IMG/VR virus record: IMGVR_UViG_3300027963_000022
Location: 1-33,878 of that record
From: a virus
Strand: one strand, 5' to 3'
DNA length: 33,878 nt
Under the pieces are notes generated by a model. The model was given only the letters and a program-made list of their open reading frames with translations. It did not search any database and was not told the DNA's origin. Made by a program: the position numbers and the translations under genes. Shown here one piece after another: positions 8,634-17,193 of this stretch; position 1 is the first letter of the stretch, and the number at the start of each line of letters is the position of its first letter.

Positions 8634-9011
8634 CTATCGGTAGTTAAGTTTGGAGTAAGTAATTTCAGCAATTTGCCGTTTACGGGCTTCTTGTTCTTTG
8701 CGGCTAAATTCAATGGTTTTTTGCTGAGTAGGCACTTCATTGCCTATTTCTACGCAGTTGTTACGCTTTAGGTTCTCACGGTGCTTAGAACGGCTAGAAA
8801 CCCATGTACCGTCAGCCATAGAGATATGTCCTGGAATGTCTGGCATTACCATTGGGACTTCTCTAGACTTCATGGCTATTTTGTCTTGCCAAGAAGCTTT
8901 GGCGGCTTCTAAACCAATAGTAGGTGTCCACCATTCTAGGAAGAATTCTTCTTCAGTTTGTTTAAGTTCAACATGATTTCCTTCGGAATATCCGCATTTA
9001 GGGCAAAGCAT
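8634..9011 (-). CDS. Zinc-ribbon protein preceding the scaffold
   Basis: This 125-aa protein starts MLCPKCGY, a CxxC half of a zinc ribbon; no second clear CxxC follows, so metal binding may be partial or intermolecular. Residues 66-90 carry ADGTWVSSRSKHRENLKRNN and then VEIGNE, a block that recurs in small phage proteins next to scaffold genes. The C-terminus is basic and helical. Translation is coupled to the glycosyltransferase gene (TAATG at 9013-9009). The function is unknown. Confidence 0.72.
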   Translation of the reverse strand: MLCPKCGYSEGNHVELKQTEEEFFLEWWTPTIGLEAAKASWQDKIAMKSREVPMVMPDIPGHISMADGTWVSSRSKHRENLKRNNCVEIGNEVPTQQKTIEFSRKEQEARKRQIAEITYSKLNYR

Positions 9012-9916
9012 TACATTCTCCTTATGATTTCAGGTATTTTGTCCAATTCTTCTTCTTCAACTGTCACTACTGAATCGTACCAAGTGCCATGTTTCCAGCG
9101 CCAGCATTTAAATTCTTTTTTAGGCATGATACAAATGGTTTTGACACCCAAAGCACCAGCTAAGTGGGCTATGCCTGTGTCGACTGTTACAAGTCCCTTA
9201 CAAGCCTTTAGGTGGCTTGCAGTCTTGCTCCAATCTTCTTTCCAACCATCGTTAGGTAAAGGCGACCAAAACCTATCTTCTTGGGGATTGAATGAATAAG
9301 CATCAGTTCCTACTAATTCAAGCATAGCTTCAGGTCGCATTGTGCGTACATAATGCAAAATGCCCTTAGAAGTAGACCAATTTACAGCTAATTTCTTAGG
9401 AATATTGCTAGGAATAGCGTCTAAATAGCCTTCTGAACCCACAATCTTCTTACTTGTCATGGGAAATAATGCCCTTGCATATGCTGGAGCTAGGCTAATG
9501 TAATAAGGTAGGGAAATTATGCCAATCCAGTAGTCTGATTCAGTAGCTATTCCTTCTTGCGGCATATTACTAAAGACATCAACGCAGTCCATTTGCCCAA
9601 ATAAATGATGTAATGACCCGTTTTGCAATAACACTACAGATTTAGCACCCATGACCTTTAAAAAAGGCAGGAATCGAGCATATTGAATAATGTCACCAAA
9701 GCCTTGCTCTGCAAGAACAGTAATGGTTTTCCCTAACAGGCTTTCACCTCTCCAAACAGGCATTTTTAATGGCTGAGTGTACGGTTGAGCTTGATTAGCC
9801 ATTACATCAGGATGCCAACGATATTCAAATAATCTAAATCCTTGCTCTAGTCTGCCAGCATGGAGATGTTCGTAAGCTAATTTGTATTGTTGGTGTGGAT
9901 TTAAAGTAGTAGTAAT
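9011..9916 (-). CDS. TPR-type glycosyltransferase (GT9/GT41-like), probable AUU start
   Basis: The C-terminal two thirds match TPR-linked glycosyltransferases: GESLLGKTITVLAEQGFGD and then IQYARFLPFL (nucleotide-sugar fold), followed by VTVDTGIAHLAGALGVKTIC near the end, the motif typical of heptosyltransferase/OGT-like proteins. The first ATG (9802) would cut off a conserved TPR helix pair that is open in frame upstream (YEHLHAGRLEQGFRLFEYRW, codons 9872-9815 region). No ATG, GTG or TTG exists before the stop at 9928-9926. An ATT at 9916-9914 lies 6 nt after GAGGA (9927-9923) and would give MTTTLNPHQQ. This gives 301 aa, against 263 aa from ATG 9802. A likely role is modification of a virion or surface glycan. 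Confidence 0.8.
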   Translation of the reverse strand: MTTTLNPHQQYKLAYEHLHAGRLEQGFRLFEYRWHPDVMANQAQPYTQPLKMPVWRGESLLGKTITVLAEQGFGDIIQYARFLPFLKVMGAKSVVLLQNGSLHHLFGQMDCVDVFSNMPQEGIATESDYWIGIISLPYYISLAPAYARALFPMTSKKIVGSEGYLDAIPSNIPKKLAVNWSTSKGILHYVRTMRPEAMLELVGTDAYSFNPQEDRFWSPLPNDGWKEDWSKTASHLKACKGLVTVDTGIAHLAGALGVKTICIMPKKEFKCWRWKHGTWYDSVVTVEEEELDKIPEIIRRM

Positions 9917-10497
9917 AATGCTTCCTCATCGTCTAATTCTGCTAAGCGTTTTGCTTCATATATGGCCATTTCAGTTTGTATCTGAACTAGCTGCTGTCTG
10001 AGCATTACGCCTTGCAAAAGTTCTTGTTCTTGTTTAACAAGATTAGCGATGATATTGTCAAATTTTGTTAAGTCTGACGGTATATCAGCGCTAACTTCTT
10101 GATTGGATTGTACTTTATTTTTCTTGCGTTTTGGTGTTGGATCAACCAATTCTTTAATGCCAGCTTTACGATCAGCCTTGACCTTTTTTAAAGCATCTAG
10201 TTTGTCTTGTTCAGCTTTTTGTTTTGCAGCTTGCAGGGCTTTATAACGCTTGTATTCTTTCTTGGTAAAGCCGTCATCACCACCTAGATTTGTAGGGGTA
10301 GGAGCATTAACAGAGCCTGTAATATTGGCTGTGTCATTAGTGTCCGTTGCCGATATAGTCCCTGTAACAATAGGATTAGCTACCGTACCTGTAAGGGTGG
10401 CAGTATCGTTACTATCGGTTACATTAATCGTTCCTGTAATTGCAGGAAGTTGTATATCCGATATAGGATTAGTCGAGAACGGGGTAAAACCTAACAT
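9901..10497 (-). CDS. Phage structural-region protein with helical C-terminus ending in poly-Leu
   Basis: This 198-aa protein has two near-repeats of a beta unit at residues 17-66 (TGTINVTDSNDTATLTGTV and TGTISATDTNDTANITGSV), a Lys-rich helical middle (about 78-130) and a C-terminal amphipathic helix ending EEALLLLL. Similar short proteins with an LGF start and a poly-Leu end occur in phage structural modules, but their function is unknown to me. The stop TAA overlaps the 5' end of the glycosyltransferase frame. The repeat could be a small immunoglobulin-like or fibre bead, which is inference. Confidence 0.72.
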   Translation of the reverse strand: MLGFTPFSTNPISDIQLPAITGTINVTDSNDTATLTGTVANPIVTGTISATDTNDTANITGSVNAPTPTNLGGDDGFTKKEYKRYKALQAAKQKAEQDKLDALKKVKADRKAGIKELVDPTPKRKKNKVQSNQEVSADIPSDLTKFDNIIANLVKQEQELLQGVMLRQQLVQIQTEMAIYEAKRLAELDDEEALLLLL

Positions 10498-10498
10498 A

Positions 10499-10858
10499 TT
10501 AGTCCTTAGTTAATGGGACAATACCAAGCAATTCCCATGCTTGTTCAATGGTAATATTTGGGTTTGCAATACCATCTATTTCGTCTTTTTCTCTAATAGC
10601 ATGGATACAACAAAATACGGTGTTAGGTTCTAACGCTGTGAATTGGTGCTTAATACCTTTAGGTGTAACAATAAGATGTGGGGCTTTAAACTCTGCTTGT
10701 CCGTTGTCATGCACCATATTTACCGAACCAGCAGCCAATAAAGTAATGTGGTCAAACGCATGGGCGTGACCTTCGTGGGTATCGCCTATGTTTAAAAAAT
10801 GATGTAGCTTTACAAATACATTGTCTACAATTTTTAGGTCTGTAGTTGGATTAGACAC
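10499..10858 (-). CDS. Cupin-domain protein
   Basis: This 119-aa single cupin barrel has motif 1 around residues 24-45 (GDTHEGHAHAFDH, giving clustered His ligands) and a motif 2-like segment around residues 60-80 (PHLIVTPKGIKHQF). These would bind a divalent metal. The start is GTG at 10858-10856, with GAGGT 5 nt upstream inside the preceding gene, which it overlaps by 8 nt. Small cupins are found in phage structural modules, where they may be sugar isomerase-like or dioxygenase-like. The substrate cannot be read from sequence, but the neighbouring glycosyltransferase makes a glycan role conceivable. Confidence 0.8.
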   Translation of the reverse strand: MSNPTTDLKIVDNVFVKLHHFLNIGDTHEGHAHAFDHITLLAAGSVNMVHDNGQAEFKAPHLIVTPKGIKHQFTALEPNTVFCCIHAIREKDEIDGIANPNITIEQAWELLGIVPLTKD

Positions 10859-11276
10859 GGGTTACCTCAATAACTGGTATTGGTGGCGCATATATCCATA
10901 AACAAGCAAATTCATTAAAAGTAAGATATTGCTCATCTTTTTCTGCAACAATTGGTTTTTGATTAATAAAAGCATCACGACTTTTATCGTAAATATAACC
11001 TATTCCTGCATAGTTTTTTCTAAATGCTTTTGATTGGTCTTGTGCTGCTGGTCTTATTTGATCTTGTATAGGTTCAATGTTTGGGTCATAATATAACCCA
11101 GCCATAGTGTTATAACTTGTTTGTTTCCAAATAGTATTTGTTCCATACAAACTTTTTAGAAAATCTATACCAAGTTGTTCTATACGCTGATTTTGGTCAT
11201 TTTCCATCAAAGAATTATCTAAAGCAAGGACTCTTAAAACAATATTGTTTGAGTCCAATTCTGCAAAATGAGCCAT
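10851..11276 (-). CDS. Conserved phage virion-region protein (T4-like cyanophage type)
   Basis: This 141-aa protein begins MAHFAELDSNNIVLRVLALDN and contains GTNTIWKQTSYNT and FRKNYAGIGYIYD, a set of blocks shared with hypothetical proteins near tail-fibre genes of T4-like cyanophages and other aquatic phages. Start ATG 11276 overlaps the stop of the glycine-rich protein (TAATG); a further in-frame ATG at 11291 is less likely. It is probably a tail-fibre accessory or virion surface protein. The biochemical role is unknown. Confidence 0.78.
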   Translation of the reverse strand: MAHFAELDSNNIVLRVLALDNSLMENDQNQRIEQLGIDFLKSLYGTNTIWKQTSYNTMAGLYYDPNIEPIQDQIRPAAQDQSKAFRKNYAGIGYIYDKSRDAFINQKPIVAEKDEQYLTFNEFACLWIYAPPIPVIEVTRV

Positions 11277-12118
11277 TATTGGAATCTCCATTTAATTACG
11301 ACAATACCAGATCCACCAGATCCACTAGAATTACTATTTCTTGTTGCACCACCGCCAGCACCTTTATTTGCTGCTCCGCTAGTTGGACTATATGGATTTC
11401 CATTTCCACCACCGCCTAGCCCTCCAGCACCCGTGCCAGTATAGCCAGATCCTCCACCACCACCAGCATAATAAGTAGAAGTTCCAGTAATAGAAGATGT
11501 TAATCCGTTTCCTCCATCGCCACCAACATATCCGCTATTGTATGCTTGCGTACCAGGACTACCAGCGCCACCTCCGCCGCCACCAGCAGTATCTTTGCTG
11601 CTTATTCCCATACCACCAATATTTCCTTCTCCAACAATTCTTGTTCCACCATTTGCACCAGCGCCACCTCCACCTCCAGAAGCACCATTTCCACCTGCAA
11701 CCCGTGCATTTGCACCATAACCACCTCCAGAACAGGAAACTAAAGAACCAATTGATGATGGGTTTCCATTATTTCCAATTGAACTTACAACTGATGATCC
11801 TCCTGAACCAACTGTTACTACATAATTTGTTGCTGTAACAGATAGTCCAGTATTGGTTTTCATTCCACCAGCGCCACCTCCACCTCCAGAAACGCTGTCT
11901 GTACCACCAGAAGCTCCACCAGCAACAACTAAATATTCAACAGAAGAACCCTCTGTAGGGTCTGTTCCTGTTTTAGTAACAGTAAATGCTCCTGTGCCAT
12001 TAAATACAGCAATTTTATAATTACCGCTAGTGCTTACTGTTGCTCCTGTTGTGGAAGCATCCATGTAAAGAGCAGCTCCAGCTCCAGCAGTTAAAAAAGC
12101 ATTAAATGATGAAAACAT
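11276..12118 (-). CDS. Glycine-rich adhesin-like tail protein
   Basis: This 280-aa protein has an N-terminal beta module of about 60 residues (YKIAVFNGTGAFTVTK), then VEYLVVAGG and a succession of poly-Gly runs separated by short polar loops up to the C-terminus, closing with SGIVVIKWRF. This is the Gly_rich_2-type architecture. In tail-tip adhesins such as T-even gp38, similar polyglycine runs form a polyglycine-II sandwich whose loops bind receptor. Start ATG 12118 overlaps the previous stop (TAATG). It is likely part of the receptor-binding apparatus together with the 808-aa protein upstream. The receptor is unknown. Confidence 0.8.
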   Translation of the reverse strand: MFSSFNAFLTAGAGAALYMDASTTGATVSTSGNYKIAVFNGTGAFTVTKTGTDPTEGSSVEYLVVAGGASGGTDSVSGGGGGAGGMKTNTGLSVTATNYVVTVGSGGSSVVSSIGNNGNPSSIGSLVSCSGGGYGANARVAGGNGASGGGGGAGANGGTRIVGEGNIGGMGISSKDTAGGGGGGAGSPGTQAYNSGYVGGDGGNGLTSSITGTSTYYAGGGGGSGYTGTGAGGLGGGGNGNPYSPTSGAANKGAGGGATRNSNSSGSGGSGIVVIKWRFQ

Positions 12119-14544
12119 TATGGTGTGTAGCCTTGAGCAATAGAGCCATACCAATTTGTACCATCAGCAACAAAAGTCAATATATCCATTGCACCAGCAG
12201 TAGCTGTAATAGTTGGTGCGCCAGCAGTACCCCATTTAACTCCAGTAAATGTAGCTGTTCCGTTACCTGTGGTAGCCGCTTGTTTTAATAACAAAATAAA
12301 TGATTTACCAGCCGTAGCTGTTGGCATTGTAAAAGTGCAGGCTGTAGAAGCTGTTAATGTAGCGGTTTGTACTGTACCATTAGTTAAAGCAATTGTGTTG
12401 CTAGTTGTAACTGTGCCAATAGCTACTACGCTTTCAGTATAAGAAGTTACTACTAAATTTCCATTTACTGTTGTAGTTGTAGTGCTACCAGCAGATGAGC
12501 CAATAGTAATTGCTGTTGTAGAGCCTGTACCGCCCGTACCAATGTTAATTGTTTTAACAGAAGCAGTATTTACACCTGTTCCAATAGCTATTGTTTGTGC
12601 AGCAGTAGAACGACCTATTTGAATAGTTCCTGTTCCTGTTGTACTACCAATAATTATTTGAGATGATGCAGTAGTTGGAGCAAATGTTGTTGCGCCTAAA
12701 AAAGTTTGTGATAAATTGCCAACCGTTGCCAAAGCAGAACCGCTTAATGTTGGAAATTGATAGCTATATGTTGTTCCAGTAGTTAAAGTTGAAGCATCAA
12801 ATTGAACAACTTTTGTAGCGTCTGCCACATTTTTAATGGTAAATCCGCTTGCACCATCTTGAGTGGTTAAATTATTAATTGTTCCAGCGCCAGTAACACT
12901 TAATCCAGCACTAGCAGTTAAAAGACCGCCTGAAGTAATAGCGCCTGAAGTGCTTATGCTACTTGGAGATAAACTGCCAGTAAAGACAAGAGTTCCATTT
13001 ATTGTTGTTGTAGATGTTCCATTAACACCACCAATAGTTATATTTGTGGTAGAGCCAGTAGAACCTTGTGTACCGATGTTAATGGCATTTGTGTTTCCTG
13101 TTGAAATTGAGCCATTACTAATATTTAAAGTATGTGATGAGCTACTTCTACCAATACTTATTGTGCCAGTTTGAGCTGTTCCACCAACATCTATAGTGCC
13201 AGTTGTTACGGCTGTGCCAAGTAAAATAGTGGCTGAACTCGAACCTGTTGCAGAAATATTGCCAGTTAAAGTTGAATTTGAAAGTGATGGCGCTGTGGCT
13301 AAAACAACTGCCCCTGTACCAGTTGCCGTACTAAAGTCTGTATATCCAGCTTCCCAATCTGCGGCAGTTGTAAGTGTTGTACCAATACAAGTACACATTA
13401 CAGTCGTGCCAGCAATAACAGTAATTAACAAATTACCGCCTGATGAATTGACGGTTAATGCACCAGTTGAGTTATTACATATATGAAATGTCCATCCAGT
13501 TTGCAATGTGCTAGTAACTGGCAGGGTAATGGTTTGCGTAGTTGAACCAGTGAATAACTGGTAATAACTACTTGTGTTATCTAATACAGTAGTACCAGCC
13601 GCAGTTGCTGTGCTAGTAAAGCCCATTAAATTAGCCATTGCAGCAGGAGCAGAAGTCTTGCCTGTGCCACCGTTTGCTATTGGCAAGGCTGTACCTGACA
13701 AACTAATAGCTAATGTACCGCTAGAAGTAATTGGGCTTCCTGTTACGGATAAAAAGCTAGGTACTGTAGCAGCTACAGAAGTAACTGTGCCTGTAGTTGG
13801 TGTAGTCCAAGTTGGTACAGCGCCTGTTCCAGCAGAGGTTAATACTTGACCGCTTGTGCCAGGTAAAGTAGCTAAAGTTAAGCCAGACTGAATATTTAAT
13901 GTAGTAACTTTGGCGGCAGCAGCCGTTGTAGCACCAAGCGACATATTGTTGATAGTGCCTAAACTTGTAGGATTAATTTCTATTGAGCCTGAGCCAGTAG
14001 GATTAATGTGTACATGACCTGTGCCAGTAGGACTAATATCTATTTGTGCGTTTGTGCCGTTTAAATTAGTAGATACATTAATTGAAGCATTATCACCGCC
14101 ACCAGCGCCCATACTAATTTGAGTAGTGCCTGCGGAGTTTTTAAGAGCTAAACCACCTGAGTTTGTAGCTTGGACAATAGGGGTAATAACGCTTGTTGTA
14201 GCATTAAATGTAGTGTTATTGATTACGCCACTAGCATCTAAATATGCAGCCTTGCCAGCAGGGTAATCACCAAACACATATAAAGTGCCTGTAAAGTTAA
14301 CGGCTGCACCAGCATTGCTAGAGGCTAATATAGTAGTTCTAGCTAGTGTGCCTGCTCCTACAGTACCAATACCCACTTCCCAATCTGAGCCACCAGCATT
14401 ATAAATAGTGTAATAGGTTGTGTTGCCGTTGCCGACTGCTGAACTAAAGGTCTGAAACTGCGTAACAGCGCCAGCAAGCGTTAATGTCCCAGTGCCTGTC
14501 GTGGTGCTTGTCTCTTGCACCCTATCTTTAAGAATTAGCGCCAT
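12118..14544 (-). CDS. Large beta-repeat tail fibre/appendage protein
   Basis: This 808-aa protein is very rich in Thr, Ser, Gly and Ala. The N-terminus (residues 1-80: LILKDRVQETSTTTG, then WEVGIGT and LARTTILASSN) is a module seen at the start of many phage fibre proteins and probably docks to the virion. The middle contains at least two copies of a roughly 65-residue unit (TGTISIGRSSSS..., then ITIGG...TTTINGTLV; again TGTIQIGRSTAA..., then ITIGSSAG...TVNGNLVV), suggesting a beta-solenoid shaft. There is no S74 domain. It is coupled by TAATG to the glycine-rich adhesin, so the two may form one fibre. Confidence 0.8.
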   Translation of the reverse strand: MALILKDRVQETSTTTGTGTLTLAGAVTQFQTFSSAVGNGNTTYYTIYNAGGSDWEVGIGTVGAGTLARTTILASSNAGAAVNFTGTLYVFGDYPAGKAAYLDASGVINNTTFNATTSVITPIVQATNSGGLALKNSAGTTQISMGAGGGDNASINVSTNLNGTNAQIDISPTGTGHVHINPTGSGSIEINPTSLGTINNMSLGATTAAAAKVTTLNIQSGLTLATLPGTSGQVLTSAGTGAVPTWTTPTTGTVTSVAATVPSFLSVTGSPITSSGTLAISLSGTALPIANGGTGKTSAPAAMANLMGFTSTATAAGTTVLDNTSSYYQLFTGSTTQTITLPVTSTLQTGWTFHICNNSTGALTVNSSGGNLLITVIAGTTVMCTCIGTTLTTAADWEAGYTDFSTATGTGAVVLATAPSLSNSTLTGNISATGSSSATILLGTAVTTGTIDVGGTAQTGTISIGRSSSSHTLNISNGSISTGNTNAINIGTQGSTGSTTNITIGGVNGTSTTTINGTLVFTGSLSPSSISTSGAITSGGLLTASAGLSVTGAGTINNLTTQDGASGFTIKNVADATKVVQFDASTLTTGTTYSYQFPTLSGSALATVGNLSQTFLGATTFAPTTASSQIIIGSTTGTGTIQIGRSTAAQTIAIGTGVNTASVKTINIGTGGTGSTTAITIGSSAGSTTTTTVNGNLVVTSYTESVVAIGTVTTSNTIALTNGTVQTATLTASTACTFTMPTATAGKSFILLLKQAATTGNGTATFTGVKWGTAGAPTITATAGAMDILTFVADGTNWYGSIAQGYTP

Positions 14545-14552
14545 GATTTACC

Positions 14553-14957
14553 TTAACTGTTAGCTCGGATGATTGTTCCTGCTGTAATGCTGACTGTCTG
14601 ACCTGATGCAACGGTTGTAGTATTCAAGTTCATATCAGCACCTGAAGTGCCTACTGAGCCATCCATTACTACTGTTGTGCCGTCAGATTTAACTATACGA
14701 AAGAATCCTGCTGTGCCTGAAGCTACTGCCGTTCCGCTAGTTACTGAACCCAAGGTAATCGTACCGTTAGAGTCTGTACCAAATACACCAGCAATAGGCA
14801 AGCTAACTAACAAAGTTTGAGTAGAGATAGCAGTATTAGCGTTAGCAGGCTGAGTGCCATCATAAAGACGAATAATCGAACCAGAGCCAGCATAAGTAAT
14901 TAGTCCTGTTTGTTGGGCATCTCTAGTGCCGTTTGAGTATTTTAAGTTTGAGGCCAT
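14553..14957 (-). CDS. Small beta-rich virion protein downstream of portal
   Basis: This 134-aa protein starts MASNLKYSNGTRDAQ and contains IIRLYDGTQPANANTAIS and DGSVGTSGADMNLN, blocks common to a family of short structural proteins encoded beside phage portal or fibre genes. It is predicted to be all-beta, with no membrane segment. The start overlaps the portal stop by one base (TAATG). It could be a head-decoration or fibre-base protein. The function is not established. Confidence 0.78.
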   Translation of the reverse strand: MASNLKYSNGTRDAQQTGLITYAGSGSIIRLYDGTQPANANTAISTQTLLVSLPIAGVFGTDSNGTITLGSVTSGTAVASGTAGFFRIVKSDGTTVVMDGSVGTSGADMNLNTTTVASGQTVSITAGTIIRANS

Positions 14958-17191
14958 TATCTAACTCCTACAATTTTACCGTTTTCATCACGAATAACAG
15001 TCTTAGGTTGATTTATTTTATCGTGGATAGCAGCAATCATTTGCGCTAACTGTTGATTTTGTTGCTGTAAATTCTGAACTATCGGCTCTAGCGGATGTTG
15101 TGTCATGTCATACCCCATTGTGTCTTGCAATAATCTTGCGGTTTCTACATTGCGTATGTAGGCTTCTGAACCATCATCCAAACCTTGATTAATTCGAGCA
15201 GTTTCAATTTTAGTCGCATTATCAAGGTAAGCCAAGAGAATGTCCCTGTTATTGGTCATTTCAGCTTCTTTAGTATTGCGTTCTTCTTCTAGCTTAAATT
15301 TAAGTTGATTTTCTTGTGCCTGATACTCTTGCTTGGCTTTTTCTAGCTCATTTTGGGCTTGGAATTTCTGTACTTCCATTTGAGTTTGAGCCTGTAACTT
15401 CTGTTGGTCTGCTTGTATCTGCATCTGCAATTTCTGCATTTCAGGGGTAGGTGGCTTTGGTTGGCCTTCTAGCGCCTTGGCTTGCTGACGGAACTTATCT
15501 GCTGTTTCGTCAATCAATCCTTCCATACCTTTACCAGCCTTAAACCCTGTTACGCCAAACTTGAGCATTTCCATAAGCAACGGAGTAAGCTCAGGGGATT
15601 GGTCAGCTACAGGCAATGCGGTCTGCATAAACTGGCTTACAGCAGTCAAGAACTCTACTCTGTCTTGCTTTTCTTGCTGCTCATCCTGGTAAATCATAGA
15701 ATCGCTAGTTACTTCAATACGGAAATTCTTAGCTGGTTCGTCTTTAAGGAGAGCAAGGGCTTGTGGGATAAGTGCTTGATCTTGTGGAGATAATTGCATT
15801 GCACCGCTGATCTTAACAATAGTATCTTCGGTAAAATGCTGGCAAATAATCTGTGCTTTGATCTGCAATAAGGCGGTAGCAAAGTTCACTACATCGTGCT
15901 GCATAGTCTTTAAACGCCCTGAAGCGTTATTTGACTTAATAATCTGTGCGCCTAGAGTTTCATTAGGGTCAGTCTGTCCACGCTGAATATCAGCAATACC
16001 CATGATTTCATAGATTTGACCTTTAACTTGCTCCATAGCTTGATAAGCCATCTGCAAGCCTTGTGCAATCGGAGCAATGTCTACAAGGTTAATAGCTCCT
16101 GCCATGCCTTGTTTCTCAGCAAATGCAGCCCAGTTCTTAACTGGCAGTAATGAGTTGTTTTCACCTTCAGTAAACAGACGGGCAAGGCTAGGCTCTGCCG
16201 CATCGTATACACCCCGTACTTTAAGGGCTTGTATAAACCCGTCTATACGGTCTGCAAGGGTATCAAGCTGACGGGCTTGGTCTTGGTACAGAACATAATC
16301 AGGAACAGGAATCAAGCTGTCTGTCGTAAGTGTTGAAAACAATGGTTTTGGGCAAGGCCAAAAGTTTTCAAGCTGCAATGGATCATCACGGACATCAAGA
16401 ACTTTACCCATTGACTTAGATAGCCAAATGACTTGACCTGAAGTTTTATCCCATATTTCATAAATAAGGGCTTCTCTTGAGCCTTCGCCCATCTTTTCGT
16501 TAAATGCTTTAGATGTGTCAGGTTTGGTATCTAGTGGAATACGACCACCTAATTCTTCACCAAAGCGTTCAACTAAGGCAGGGCGTTCCATATAAACTTT
16601 ACGCCATACTGCGGTTACTTCTTCCCATGTACGGGCAACAGTCATACCAAAGTCGCGCCAATATACATAGTCAACAGGGGCGCACTCATACTCAATACGC
16701 TCTTGATTCTCACGGTAAATGCCGCCTTCGGTTTCAGCTTCGTCAGTATCTTCAGTTACTTGCAAGCCATCTTCAGGTATATCTTCGGATTCAGCTTCAC
16801 CAACAATATGGGGTTCATAACGTACCCAAGCTGTACCACGACCACCTAATAAGCGATCCTGAACCGCTGATTTCATTGCGCTGGCATAGTCACCATAATG
16901 CTCAATTTCGTACTCTAAAGCGCGTTCTAGCATCATAGATGCCACTCGGCCTATTGGATCGTTATCACGAAACCTACGGGTAACGTCCGGTCTTGGCAGC
17001 CTGGCGAATACAGCAGGGGTAATGGTTTGAACATTGCTCCACAAGATATTGAACTTGGCTTGTGGGTTGTTACGGCTACGGGATTCATCACGGAAACGCT
17101 TTACGATTTTATCGGCACGACCTTCCCACTCTTTAAATGTACGCTCATATTGGGCAATACAGTTATACCAATTTTCGTATGTATGATCCAT
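14957..17191 (-). CDS. Portal protein (P22/BPP-1-type podovirus)
   Basis: At 744 aa this matches the size of P22-type portals. The N-terminal helical region (residues 1-60) precedes KFNILWSNVQTITPAVFARLPRPDV, a typical portal wing segment. The core includes EYECAPVDYVYWRDFGMTVA and VPDYVLYQDQARQLDTLADR, and the channel/crown part follows. Residues about 570-660 form a long Gln/Lys/Glu-rich coiled coil, matching the portal barrel. Portals form the dodecameric DNA entry ring at one capsid vertex and bind terminase. The gene starts 2 nt after the TerL stop. Confidence 0.92.
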   Translation of the reverse strand: MDHTYENWYNCIAQYERTFKEWEGRADKIVKRFRDESRSRNNPQAKFNILWSNVQTITPAVFARLPRPDVTRRFRDNDPIGRVASMMLERALEYEIEHYGDYASAMKSAVQDRLLGGRGTAWVRYEPHIVGEAESEDIPEDGLQVTEDTDEAETEGGIYRENQERIEYECAPVDYVYWRDFGMTVARTWEEVTAVWRKVYMERPALVERFGEELGGRIPLDTKPDTSKAFNEKMGEGSREALIYEIWDKTSGQVIWLSKSMGKVLDVRDDPLQLENFWPCPKPLFSTLTTDSLIPVPDYVLYQDQARQLDTLADRIDGFIQALKVRGVYDAAEPSLARLFTEGENNSLLPVKNWAAFAEKQGMAGAINLVDIAPIAQGLQMAYQAMEQVKGQIYEIMGIADIQRGQTDPNETLGAQIIKSNNASGRLKTMQHDVVNFATALLQIKAQIICQHFTEDTIVKISGAMQLSPQDQALIPQALALLKDEPAKNFRIEVTSDSMIYQDEQQEKQDRVEFLTAVSQFMQTALPVADQSPELTPLLMEMLKFGVTGFKAGKGMEGLIDETADKFRQQAKALEGQPKPPTPEMQKLQMQIQADQQKLQAQTQMEVQKFQAQNELEKAKQEYQAQENQLKFKLEEERNTKEAEMTNNRDILLAYLDNATKIETARINQGLDDGSEAYIRNVETARLLQDTMGYDMTQHPLEPIVQNLQQQNQQLAQMIAAIHDKINQPKTVIRDENGKIVGVR

Positions 17192-17193
17192 GT

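Noticed and set aside
11497-11838. Long plus-strand frames rich in His/Leu/Pro opposite the glycine-rich gene
   Set aside because: They are mirror products of Gly-rich codons on the minus strand, with biased composition and no ribosome site.
11276-11900. Repeated CCACCACC/CCTCC tracts suggesting a CRISPR or minisatellite
   Set aside because: They are irregular glycine codons of a polyglycine protein with no constant spacer length.
12863-13849. Several plus-strand frames of 90-100 aa opposite the fibre gene
   Set aside because: They arise from Thr/Val/Ala repeat codons of the 808-aa minus-strand gene and have no start signals.
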